This document shows, piece after piece, positions 25,778 through 33,452 of a stretch of DNA of 62,883 bases. The translations under genes and the position numbers were made by a program. The first letter of the stretch is position 1. The number at the start of each line of letters is the position of its first letter. Location: positions 1 through 62,883 of the forward strand of contig NZ_AUHY01000011.1 in NCBI RefSeq assembly GCF_000423425.1. The letters are read 5' to 3'. The notes under the pieces are model-generated. The model had not been told where the DNA came from, searched no databases, and saw nothing but the letters and a program-made list of their open reading frames with translations. Source of the DNA: Meiothermus rufus DSM 22234 (GTDB lineage Bacteria > Deinococcota > Deinococci > Deinococcales > Thermaceae).

Positions 25778-26689
25778 ATGCGCATCGCCATCCTAGCGGA
25801 CATCCACGCCAACCTTCCGGCCCTCGAGGCCGTGCTGGCCGACTTGCGCCAGGTGAAGACTGGCCTGGTCATCGTCAACGGGGATATAGTCAACCGCGGA
25901 CCCTCCAACCGCGAGGTGCTGGAACGGCTACTGGAGCTGGCCAGCTCCAAGGAAGGCCAGGCCTTGGCCCCTGGAGGGTTTTGGTTTACTCTAGGCAACC
26001 ACGACGACCTGCTGGTTAAGTGGGCCCAGCGCGACCCCATGCTGGCCGAGCTTTACCACGATCCGTTGTTCGCGCCCACCGCCTGGTCGGTGGCCCAGCT
26101 CCCCCAGGCCCACCTGGACTGGCTGGGTCGCCTGCCCTTCCAAGTGGCCATTGCTGAGCTCTCGCAGCAGGCCTTCGGGCTGGATAAGGCCCAGGGGATG
26201 GGGGAACGGATGCTGCTGCGGGCCACCCACGGTTCCCCCCGGCACTACCGCGAAGGCTACGACGAGCACCAGTTAGGCACCCTGGACGAGATTAGCCAGA
26301 GCTTCCCTGCCCGTCTGCTGGTGGGCGCACACACCCACCGGCCCTTCCTCCACCAGCTCGAGCAGGCCCTGGTGCTCAACAGCGGAGCGGTAGGGGCTCC
26401 CTTCAACGGGGATGTACGGGCCCAGTATGCGGTGGTGGAAATAGAGCCAAACCGCCTACAGGTAGAGTTTCGCCAGGTACCCTACGACCTGCAAGCCGCC
26501 CTCCAGGCCTACTACGACACAGGCTTGATGGAGGAAGGGGGCCTGGGAGCGGAGATCTTCTACCACGAGACCCGCACCGCCCGCTCGCTTCTAATGCCCT
26601 TTTGGTTCTGGGCCGAGGCCCAGGGCCGCCCCCGCGACTGGGAGGCCTGGCGGTTGTACCAGGCCACCCACCCCGAACGCTTTGCCTGA
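25778..26689 (+). CDS. Metallophosphoesterase (calcineurin-like)
   Basis: A 303-residue enzyme with the full set of two-metal phosphoesterase motifs: ILADIHANLPALEAV at the N-terminus, NGDIVNRGP, TLGNHDDLL and VGAHTHRPF. It lacks membrane helices. The substrate is not evident; the GDIVNRG plus GNHD pattern resembles the YfcE/Ser-Thr phosphatase-like group with nucleotide or phosphoprotein substrates. ATG 25778 is chosen because the motif starts directly after it and the upstream extension lies within the small membrane protein in another frame. Confidence 0.88.
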   Translation: MRIAILADIHANLPALEAVLADLRQVKTGLVIVNGDIVNRGPSNREVLERLLELASSKEGQALAPGGFWFTLGNHDDLLVKWAQRDPMLAELYHDPLFAPTAWSVAQLPQAHLDWLGRLPFQVAIAELSQQAFGLDKAQGMGERMLLRATHGSPRHYREGYDEHQLGTLDEISQSFPARLLVGAHTHRPFLHQLEQALVLNSGAVGAPFNGDVRAQYAVVEIEPNRLQVEFRQVPYDLQAALQAYYDTGLMEEGGLGAEIFYHETRTARSLLMPFWFWAEAQGRPRDWEAWRLYQATHPERFA

Positions 26690-26715
26690 GCTTTCCTCAC
26701 TAGCGGGGCCTGCGG

Positions 26716-26721
26716 TAACCT
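26716..26721 (+). promoter_or_regulatory. -10 box of the ankyrin gene, leaderless type
   Basis: TAACCT ends 6 nt before ATG 26728. Confidence 0.4.
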
Positions 26722-26727
26722 ACAGGC

Positions 26728-27291
26728 ATGGGCCCCTCCACCGAGCGCCTCCGTGCTTTTGTGATGGCAGCCCACGGCGACTTGGAACAGGTGCGGGCCT
26801 TGCTCGAGGAAACCCCCGCGCTGCTCCATCTGGCCTACGAGTGGCGGCCCGGCGACCAAGAAAGCGCCATCCAGGCTGCGGCCCATACCGGTCAGCGGGC
26901 CATCGCCCTCTACCTGCTGGCCCGAGGTGCCCCCCTATCCAGCCCTACAGCGGCCATGTTGGGTCTGGAGCAAAGCCTGCGGGCCATGCTCCAGGCCGAC
27001 CCCCGGCAGGCCCAGGCCAGAGGGGCCCATGGCATCCCGCTGTTACCCCATGCCGCCCTGTCTGGCCGGGAGGCCCTAGTGGCCCTGGTCTACGAATACG
27101 GCGCGCGCGAGGGCAGCGGCTTAGCGTTGGGCCTGGCGGCCCAGCGGGGCTACCTGGAGGTGGTACGCTGGCTACTGGCCGAGGCCCAGCCCGACCTGAG
27201 CTGGACCAACCCCCAGGGCAAAACCGCCTTAGCCTTGGCCCTCGAGGGTGGCCATAAGGCTGTTGCGGAGCTGCTGCAGCGCTACAGCTGA
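26728..27291 (+). CDS. Ankyrin repeat protein
   Basis: A 187-residue soluble protein built of ankyrin-like helix pairs. Recognisable repeats are FVMAAHGDLEQVRALLEETP, AIQAAAHTGQRAIALYLLARGA, LAAQRGYLEVVRWLLAEA and TALALALEGGHKAVAELL. No signal peptide or catalytic domain is seen. Such proteins act as binding scaffolds. The start has TAACCT 6 nt upstream. It is separate from the phosphoesterase by 38 bases, so a functional link is only a guess. Confidence 0.85.
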   Translation: MGPSTERLRAFVMAAHGDLEQVRALLEETPALLHLAYEWRPGDQESAIQAAAHTGQRAIALYLLARGAPLSSPTAAMLGLEQSLRAMLQADPRQAQARGAHGIPLLPHAALSGREALVALVYEYGAREGSGLALGLAAQRGYLEVVRWLLAEAQPDLSWTNPQGKTALALALEGGHKAVAELLQRYS

Positions 27292-27315
27292 TATGGAAAA
27301 CCTACCCGCTTTTCT

Positions 27316-27340
27316 GCTCGAGGCCCCGCCGCCCTCGAGC
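27316..27340. terminator. Inverted repeat after the ankyrin gene
   Basis: GCTCGAGG (27316-27323) and CCTCGAGC (27333-27340) form a perfect 8 bp stem with a 9-base loop, 25 bases after the stop codon. No T-run follows, so it may aid termination or RNA stability only. The remaining gap to mutY at 27438 holds TACACT (27417-27422), a possible -10 box. Confidence 0.35.
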
Positions 27341-27437
27341 GTCACCCATTCTAGCTTCGCTGTCCAATCGCAGTACGCTAGGATTCCAGTGATGCAGAAG
27401 CGCCGCTTGATGGTGATACACTGGCAGCTTTTTTAAT

Positions 27438-28445
27438 ATGGCCCCCACTCTGCAAGAGGCCCTTCTGGCCTGGTACACCCAACACCAGCGCCGGCTACCC
27501 TGGCGGGAGGCTGCCGACCCCTACCGGGTGTTGCTGGCCGAAGTACTGTTGCAGCAAACCCGGGTAGCCCAGGCCATCCCCTACTACCAGCGCTTTCTAG
27601 AGCGCTTTCCCACCCTAGAGGCCCTGGCCCAGGCTAGCTTAGAGGAGGTGCTCGAGGTCTGGCAGGGCTGCGGCTACTACGCCCGGGCCCGCCACCTGCA
27701 CCAACTGGCCCGCCAAGTGGTCGCCCGTGGCCAACCCCTGCCCCACACCGCCAGCGGGCTGCAAGCCCTACCCGGGGTGGGCCCCTATACCGCCGCAGCG
27801 GTGGCCTCCATTGCCTTTGGCCAGGCTATAGCCGCCGTAGACGGCAACGTGCGACGGGTGCTGGCCCGCCTGCAAGCCTGGGAACACCCCAGGCCAAAGC
27901 AGGTGCAGGCCCAGGCCCAAGCCCTTCTGGATGCGCTAAAAGGCCAGGTTCATCCTGGAATCTGGAACCAGGCCCTGATGGAACTGGGGGCCACGGTCTG
28001 TACCCCGAGAAAACCCAACTGCCCGGGCTGTCCCCTGGTCACCTTCTGCCGGGGGCAAGGCCAACCCGAACGCTACCCAGCGGCCAGGCCACGCCCACAA
28101 CGAAGCCTCGAGGTTGTAGCGCTGGTACTGCAAGGCCCCTTGGGTTTCCACCTGGAACCCCGCCAAGGCCGGTGGCTAGGGGGGCTGTGGGGGGTTCCCC
28201 TGGAAGAGGAACCCGGTGGCCTGGCCCGGCTGCTGGCCCGCTTTGGCCTGCAAAAAGCCGAGCTTTTGGGCACCCTGCGCCACGACCTCACCCACCGTAG
28301 GCTTTGGGTGCGGGTCTATCGGGCCTGGGGGGAGGGTCGGGAAAATCCAGCCGAACGCCCTTTATCCAGGCTAGATCGCAAAATCCTGGCCCTGGCTACC
28401 GCCCCAGCCGCCGGGGCGGCCAGACCACCTTGGCCTCCTTCCTAA
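27438..28445 (+). CDS. mutY: A/G-specific adenine glycosylase MutY
   Basis: Removes adenine paired with 8-oxoguanine during base excision repair. The 335-residue protein has the helix-hairpin-helix LPGVGPYTAAAVASIAFG, catalytic Glu35 in LLAEVLLQQTRV and Asp135 in AAVDGNVRR. The [4Fe-4S] cluster cysteines are Cys188, Cys195, Cys198 and Cys204. The C-terminal Nudix-like domain (EVVALVLQGPLGFHLEPRQG onwards) recognises the oxidised base. The last 50 bases overlap the convergent hypothetical gene. The end is rich in Ala/Pro, which may reflect a frame drift or simply a tail. Confidence 0.94.
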   Translation: MAPTLQEALLAWYTQHQRRLPWREAADPYRVLLAEVLLQQTRVAQAIPYYQRFLERFPTLEALAQASLEEVLEVWQGCGYYARARHLHQLARQVVARGQPLPHTASGLQALPGVGPYTAAAVASIAFGQAIAAVDGNVRRVLARLQAWEHPRPKQVQAQAQALLDALKGQVHPGIWNQALMELGATVCTPRKPNCPGCPLVTFCRGQGQPERYPAARPRPQRSLEVVALVLQGPLGFHLEPRQGRWLGGLWGVPLEEEPGGLARLLARFGLQKAELLGTLRHDLTHRRLWVRVYRAWGEGRENPAERPLSRLDRKILALATAPAAGAARPPWPPS

Positions 28446-28731
28446 AAGCGGTAAGCACCACCATGCGCAACCGGCCCAGCCGGAAAACCTGGGTTATGGC
28501 CAAGCGCAATCCCTCAAACTCGTCGTAGGCAAAAACCCGCTTGCCGCCCCACAGCCGATCCAACCCGCTTTGGCTCTGATCGAAAACGCGCACGCTTCGC
28601 TTGAGCTCCCCTTTGGGGAAAAGGTAAAGATGATAGGCCATCTCGTCTTCCGAGCGGCGCATCGAGCGAACCTCGACCAGATCGTTGGCGTAGCGCACGA
28701 GTTTTTCCCACACCGGATTGACCTCGCTCAT
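28396..28731 (-). CDS. Conserved-looking hypothetical protein
   Basis: A 111-residue soluble protein, MSEVNPVWEKLVRYANDLVE onwards, with a mixed alpha/beta pattern and a basic C-terminus. I do not recognise a domain. It overlaps the mutY 3' end by 50 bases in the opposite direction. TATCTT lies 7 nt before the ATG (28744-28739, minus), the leaderless pattern seen for other genes here, which supports it as a real gene. It is also followed by no same-strand partner. It is located just downstream of the GntR gene on the same strand, with 24 bases between. Confidence 0.65.
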   Translation of the reverse strand: MSEVNPVWEKLVRYANDLVEVRSMRRSEDEMAYHLYLFPKGELKRSVRVFDQSQSGLDRLWGGKRVFAYDEFEGLRLAITQVFRLGRLRMVVLTAFRKEAKVVWPPRRLGR

Positions 28732-28755
28732 AGCGCCTAAGATACCCCAAGGGGC

Positions 28756-29493
28756 TCACTGCTTGCCCAATAGCTCCGCCACAAAATCGTAGCGGTCGCC
28801 CCGGTAGTGGCTGCGGGTGAACTCGAGTACACTCCCATCGGCCAGGTAGCTGAGCCGCTCAATGTAAAGCAAGGGCTCGCCGCTGCGGAGGCCTAACAGC
28901 TCAGCCTCCTGGCGGCTGGCGGCCACCGCACGGAGCCGCTGTAGAGCCCGGGCTGGGCGCAGGCCACGCGCCTCTAGGTAGGCATACAGCGAATCCTGTA
29001 CTTGCTCGGGCTGGGGCAACCGATGGGCGGGTAGGGCAGCCCGTTCCACCGCCACCGGTTCACCCTGGGCACTGCGCACCCGTTCAAGCCGGGCCACCTT
29101 CTCCCCAGGGGAGAGGGATAAGGCCAGTACCTCCTCCGGGGTAGCCGTAAAAAGCCCTCGCTTGAGCCAGCGGGTGCCAGGCTCGAGGCCCCTTGCACGC
29201 ATATCCTCACTGAAACCGGTCAGAAGGGAAAGGGGCTGCTCCAAGCGGGGGGCCACATAGGTACCCGAACCCTGGCGGCGCCGCACCAGCCCCTGGGCCT
29301 CGAGGCGCTCCAGAGCCTTGCGCAGGGTCAGGCGGGAGACCCCAAACTGTTCGGCCAAAGCCCGTTCGGGCGGCAAGGCTTCGCCCGCCTTCCAGGTCTG
29401 GGCGGCCAGGGCCTCGCGCAAAAGGGCCTCGAGCTGCAAATACAAAGGGGTAGCTGAACGCGCATCTAACTTGGTCTGCATAGGCGTGGGCAT
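28756..29493 (-). CDS. GntR-family regulator, HutC/UTRA type
   Basis: A 245-residue factor with an N-terminal winged helix (LPPERALAEQFGVSRLTLRKALERLEAQGLVRRRQGSGTYV) and a UTRA ligand-binding domain ending in LEFTRSHYRGDRYDF, characteristic of the HutC subfamily. These regulators sense small metabolites such as sugars or amino acid derivatives. It is divergent from a peptide-type ABC transporter operon, which it likely controls through the TGGTAT repeats in the gap. The ATG at 29493 lies 10 nt after TATAAT, so the leader would be very short; ATG 29481 is a possible alternative. Confidence 0.92.
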   Translation of the reverse strand: MPTPMQTKLDARSATPLYLQLEALLREALAAQTWKAGEALPPERALAEQFGVSRLTLRKALERLEAQGLVRRRQGSGTYVAPRLEQPLSLLTGFSEDMRARGLEPGTRWLKRGLFTATPEEVLALSLSPGEKVARLERVRSAQGEPVAVERAALPAHRLPQPEQVQDSLYAYLEARGLRPARALQRLRAVAASRQEAELLGLRSGEPLLYIERLSYLADGSVLEFTRSHYRGDRYDFVAELLGKQ

Positions 29494-29503
29494 ATTTTAA
29501 GCT

Positions 29504-29509
29504 ATTATA
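29504..29509 (-). promoter_or_regulatory. -10 box of the GntR/UTRA gene
   Basis: TATAAT on the minus strand is a perfect -10, 10 nt before ATG 29493. It overlaps the operator region for the divergent transporter, so autoregulation is likely. Confidence 0.55.
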
Positions 29510-29542
29510 CCACTTGCATACCATTATAGCCTACCGTATACT
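29506..29542 (+). promoter_or_regulatory. Promoter and operator of the peptide ABC operon
   Basis: TTGCAT (29514-29519) and TATACT (29537-29542) are 17 nt apart, a strong promoter. Around its -35 lies ATACCA-CTTGC-ATACCA, a direct repeat (11 bp apart) inside a wider imperfect dyad CTAT...ATAG (29502-29529). The repeats read TGGTAT on the other strand, the half-site form of HutC/GntR operators. It overlaps both divergent promoters. Confidence 0.65.
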
Positions 29543-29590
29543 CCCCAAAGAGGCCGCATGTAGGTCAAGGGGTTTCTGCAGGAGGAGGAG

Positions 29591-31324
29591 ATGAATAGGC
29601 AGCTTTGGTTTGCAATCTGTTTACTGGTGGCTGGGTTGGCCTGGGCCCAACCCAAAACCCTACCCGCCTACACCAACCTCGGGGTGAGTACGGGCAAGGC
29701 TGGAGGGAGCCTTACCCTAGCCTTGGCCAGTGCGCCCCAGACGTTTTTCTACTACGGGGCGATCGACGCGGCTATACAAAACCTAGCCAACCAGATGTTC
29801 GACGGCCTGATCGAGTACAACCTGGCCAACTACCAGATCGAACCCGCTCTGGCTACCCGCTGGAGCATTAGCGAAAACCGCATCTACACCTTCGAGCTGC
29901 GTCGCAACGTGCGCTGGCACGATGGGCGGCCCTTCACCGCCGACGATGTGGTCTTCACCTACACCCAAATTGTGGCTAACCCTGAGGCCCGCGGAGGCGA
30001 TGCCGCCAACTTCGAGGGGGTAAGGGTCGAAAAGCTGGGCGACTTCCGGGTGCGCTTTACCCTGCCCAAGCCAGCCCCGGCCTTTATCCACTACATGCGC
30101 CTGCCCATCATGCCCAAGCACAAGCTGCTGCCCTTCAGCCAGGAAGGAGGGAAACCTCGAGCCGAGATCAACACCGCCTGGCCCACCAACGTCAACCCTG
30201 AGGAAGTGGTGGGCACCGGGCCCTTCCGCCTGCGCAGCTACACCCCCGGCCAGCAGGTCACCTTGGTGAAAAACCCCAACTACTGGAAGCGCGACGCCGC
30301 GGGGAACCCCCTGCCCTACCTCGACCAGGTACAGTACCTAATCATCCCCGACTCCCAGGCCCGGGTGGCCCAATTCCTGGCGGGCAACCTAGGGCAGATT
30401 AATATCACGGGGGCCGAGTTCCCCGACCTCAAGCGGCGGGAAACCCAGGGGGGCCCTTTCCGGGTAGTGCAGTTTAGGGCCCTGTTCGGCTCGCCTCCTC
30501 ATATCGGCTTCAACTACAACGCCAAGAACCCCGAGCTAGCCCGGCTTTTTAGCAACAGCGAGTTCCGGCGGGCTTTGCAGTTTGCGGTCAACCGCGAGCG
30601 TATCATCGAGGACGTCTACAACGGCCTGGCTGAGCGAGCCAGCTACGGGGTGGCCCCCATTTCGGAGTGGTTCTATCCCGAGGTAGTCCGGCTGCAAGGC
30701 CGCTATGACTTGAACGCAGCCAACGCCGCTTTGGACCGGCTGGGCCTAGCCCGGGGGCCAGACGGCATCCGGCGGCTGCCCAGTGGACGCCCCCTCGAGT
30801 TCACCCTAACCTACGGCTCCAACTCGGCGGTCTTTAGCGCTATCGCCACCATCCTGCAAAACGACTTCCAGCGCGTGGGGGTTAAGGTCAACCTGCAGGG
30901 CATCCTAGCCGCCAACCTGCTGGCCACAGGCCGGGGAAGCGACTGGGAGGCCATTTTGCTAGCCCTGGGCGACCAACCCGACCCCGAGCTGCGCACCCCT
31001 ATCTGGAAACCGGGCGGGGCGCTGTACTACTGGCACCAGGCCACCCAGCCTACTACCCCTGGGGGCCCACCCCAGTTCAACAACTTCCTGCCCTGGGAAC
31101 GGGAAATCTACGACCTTTGGGAGCGTGCTGCCAGCACCACCAACTTTACCCAACGCAAGGCCCTCTATGACCGCTGGCAGGCCATTGCCGCCCGTGAGGC
31201 CCAGGTCATCATGATCGCCAAGGAGTATGCGGTGGGCGCTGTCTCCAACCGCTACGGCAACTACATCTACAGCCTAGGGGTAATCCCCGGCTACAACCCG
31301 CTGGTGCTTTTGTTCCAGCGGTAA
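29591..31324 (+). CDS. Peptide-type ABC transporter solute-binding protein
   Basis: A 577-residue exported protein with a signal peptide (MNRQLWFAICLLVAGLAWAQ) and the SBP_bac_5 fold of oligopeptide or oligosaccharide binding proteins. Signs are FDGLIEYN, LATRWSISENRIYTFELRRNVRWHDGRPFTADDVVFTY, GTGPFRL and the C-terminal YNPLVLLFQR. GGAGGAGGAG gives a strong ribosome site. It is followed by two permease genes, but no ATPase gene, so the transporter must use ATPases encoded elsewhere. The ligand cannot be told from sequence. Confidence 0.92.
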   Translation: MNRQLWFAICLLVAGLAWAQPKTLPAYTNLGVSTGKAGGSLTLALASAPQTFFYYGAIDAAIQNLANQMFDGLIEYNLANYQIEPALATRWSISENRIYTFELRRNVRWHDGRPFTADDVVFTYTQIVANPEARGGDAANFEGVRVEKLGDFRVRFTLPKPAPAFIHYMRLPIMPKHKLLPFSQEGGKPRAEINTAWPTNVNPEEVVGTGPFRLRSYTPGQQVTLVKNPNYWKRDAAGNPLPYLDQVQYLIIPDSQARVAQFLAGNLGQINITGAEFPDLKRRETQGGPFRVVQFRALFGSPPHIGFNYNAKNPELARLFSNSEFRRALQFAVNRERIIEDVYNGLAERASYGVAPISEWFYPEVVRLQGRYDLNAANAALDRLGLARGPDGIRRLPSGRPLEFTLTYGSNSAVFSAIATILQNDFQRVGVKVNLQGILAANLLATGRGSDWEAILLALGDQPDPELRTPIWKPGGALYYWHQATQPTTPGGPPQFNNFLPWEREIYDLWERAASTTNFTQRKALYDRWQAIAAREAQVIMIAKEYAVGAVSNRYGNYIYSLGVIPGYNPLVLLFQR

Positions 31325-31347
31325 TACCCCTCCTGCATCAGGGTGGG

Positions 31348-31363
31348 CTGCGGCCCTCCGCAG
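31348..31363 (+). terminator. Hairpin between binding protein and permease genes
   Basis: CTGCGG (31348-31353) and CCGCAG (31358-31363) form a perfect stem with a 4-base loop, followed by AGCTTTTCTTG. It resembles a partial terminator that lowers permease expression relative to the binding protein. Just after it, TGTAGGTCAAG (31375-31385) precedes the permease ATG and also occurs at 29559-29569 upstream of the binding protein. Confidence 0.5.
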
Positions 31364-31385
31364 AGCTTTTCTTGTGTAGGTCAAG

Positions 31386-32360
31386 ATGGGCATAGGTGTG
31401 TTCATTCTGCGCCGGGCGCTGGTAGCCCTGCCCACCCTGCTTTTAATCTCCCTTCTGGTCTTTACCGTCATCCAGCTTCAACCCGGAGGGTTCCTGGAAA
31501 ACATGCTGGAAGACCCCCGGGTAAGCCGCGAAACGGTGGAACATATCCGTCGGCAGTACTTACTGGATCAGCCGGCCTGGGTGCAGTACCTACACTGGCT
31601 GAGGGGCATCCTGCAGGGCGACTTTGGCTTTTCCTTTCTCAATGGCCGCCCCGTCTCCGAACTCATCTGGGAGCGCCTGGGCTGGACGGTCTTCTTGGCC
31701 GCTCTGACCCTTTGGGTCACCTGGTTGATCGCCATCCCCTTGGGTATCTACACCGCACTAAACCGCTACAGCCCTACTTCAACCGCGCTGAACTTCGTGG
31801 GTTACTTCGGGCTAGCCACTCCCGACTTCCTGTTGGCTTTGCTGCTCATCTACCTGGTGCTGGCCAGCGGCGGTACCAACGTAGGGGGCCTGTTCAGTCC
31901 GCAATACATCGATGCCCCTTGGAGCTGGGCCAAGTTCAAAGATCTGCTGGCTCACCTGTGGATTCCCCTGGTGGTCATTGGGCTGGACGGCACCGCCAAC
32001 ATCATGCGCCAGATGCGGGCCAACCTGCTGGACGCGCTCAGCCAGGACTACATCCGCACCGCACGGGCCAAAGGGCTGGCCGAGCGCGTAGTGCTCTGGA
32101 AACACGCTGTGCGCAACGCCATTAACCCCCTAATCAGCCTGGCCGGGCTTCAGCTGCCTACCCTGATCTCCTCCACCATCATTGCCTCCATCGTCCTGAG
32201 CCTGCCTACCATCGGCCCTTTCCTTTACGACGCCCTTCTCAACAAAGACCAATACGTGGTGATGGCCCTGCTGATGCTTTCGGCACTGCTTTTAATGGTG
32301 GGGAATCTGCTGGCCGATATCCTGCTCGCCTGGGTAGACCCCCGCATCCGCTACGAGTAG
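31386..32360 (+). CDS. ABC permease, DppB type
   Basis: A 324-residue protein with six membrane helices. The DppB-family opening is FILRRALVALPTLLLISLLVFTVIQLQPGG, and the EAA motif is DYIRTARAKGLAERVVLWKHAVRNAINPL, which docks the ATPase. It ends DILLAWVDPRIRYE, as usual in this family. It lies 8 bases before the second permease. The ATG has no strong Shine-Dalgarno in front. Confidence 0.93.
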   Translation: MGIGVFILRRALVALPTLLLISLLVFTVIQLQPGGFLENMLEDPRVSRETVEHIRRQYLLDQPAWVQYLHWLRGILQGDFGFSFLNGRPVSELIWERLGWTVFLAALTLWVTWLIAIPLGIYTALNRYSPTSTALNFVGYFGLATPDFLLALLLIYLVLASGGTNVGGLFSPQYIDAPWSWAKFKDLLAHLWIPLVVIGLDGTANIMRQMRANLLDALSQDYIRTARAKGLAERVVLWKHAVRNAINPLISLAGLQLPTLISSTIIASIVLSLPTIGPFLYDALLNKDQYVVMALLMLSALLLMVGNLLADILLAWVDPRIRYE

Positions 32361-32368
32361 GAGGCCCC

Positions 32369-33451
32369 GTGGATAGGCGCAATCATCCCCTCTACCTGGC
32401 TTGGCGGCGCTTTTTGCGCTCCAAACCAGGCGTGTTTAGTGGCCTAGTGCTGGCTTTGCTCTACTTAATGGCCCTTTTCGCCGGTTTCATAGCCCCCAAC
32501 AACATGACCGTGCAGCACCCCAGCGCCAGCTACCAGCCACCCCAGCGGGTCTACTTCTGGCGGGAGGGTCGCCTGGTGCGCCCTTACGTCTACCAGCTCC
32601 GGCGGGAACGCGACCCCATTACGTTTATCAGCAGCTACAAAGAAGACCGCAACCAGCCCACCCCCATTCGCTTTTTTATCGCCCAGGGGGAACCCTACCG
32701 CTTTTTGGGCCTCAAGACCAACTGGCACCTTTTTGGGGTAGCCCAGGCCGAGGGCTACTTCTTCCCCCTAGGCACCGACCAGTTTGGCCGATGCCTTTTC
32801 TCGCGCATTTTGGTAGGCTCGCAGGTCTCGCTTACGGTGGGAGTGATTGGGGTGTTGATCTCTTTTGCCCTTGGCATTCTGCTGGGGGGCATCTCGGGGT
32901 ACTACGGCGGCTGGGTGGATACCCTCATCCAGCGCACTACTGAGGTGCTGCTTTCGATTCCCCGGTTGCCCATTCTGATGGCCCTCTCCACCGTTATTCC
33001 GACCAGTTGGCCTAGCACCTATGTCTACCTGGGGATTATTGCCGTACTATCCTTTATCGGCTGGGCTGGGTTGGCCCGGGTGGTGCGGGGCCAGGTGCTG
33101 GCTTTGCGCGAGATGGAATACGTCACCGCAGCCGTAGCCCAGGGAGCCTCTAACCTGCGTATTATTCTTCGCCACCTCGTGCCCAACCTGAGCAGTTACC
33201 TGATTGTGACCGCCACCCTAGCCCTACCGGGTTACATCATCGGGGAGTCGGCCCTCTCCTTCCTGGGGCTAGGCATCAAGGAGCCCATGGCCAGCTGGGG
33301 GCTTTTGCTTAAGGATGCGCAGAACTTTCAATCGCTGAGTCTGTACCCCTGGCTCCTAACCCCAGGCCTGCTGATTTTTGTTTCGGTACTGGCCTACAAC
33401 TTCTTCGGCGACGCCTTACGCGATGCTGCCGACGTGCGCTCGAGGGACTGA
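32369..33451 (+). CDS. ABC permease, DppC type
   Basis: A 360-residue protein with an N-terminal helix (GVFSGLVLALLYLMALFAGFIAPNN), a long extracytoplasmic insert (about residues 50-130), and then the transport domain with LGTDQFGRCLFSRIL and EAA motif EMEYVTAAVAQGASNLRIILRHLVPN. It ends ALRDAADVRSRD. The GTG start follows TACGAGTAGGAGG, a good ribosome site. The insert is longer than in typical DppC (about 280-300 residues total). It converges with the STAND regulator gene. Confidence 0.92.
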   Translation: MDRRNHPLYLAWRRFLRSKPGVFSGLVLALLYLMALFAGFIAPNNMTVQHPSASYQPPQRVYFWREGRLVRPYVYQLRRERDPITFISSYKEDRNQPTPIRFFIAQGEPYRFLGLKTNWHLFGVAQAEGYFFPLGTDQFGRCLFSRILVGSQVSLTVGVIGVLISFALGILLGGISGYYGGWVDTLIQRTTEVLLSIPRLPILMALSTVIPTSWPSTYVYLGIIAVLSFIGWAGLARVVRGQVLALREMEYVTAAVAQGASNLRIILRHLVPNLSSYLIVTATLALPGYIIGESALSFLGLGIKEPMASWGLLLKDAQNFQSLSLYPWLLTPGLLIFVSVLAYNFFGDALRDAADVRSRD

Positions 33452-33452
33452 G

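Noticed and set aside
27316-27340. Strong terminator after the ankyrin gene
   Set aside because: The stem uses the CTCGAG word that is very common in this genome and no T-run follows; kept only as a weak candidate.
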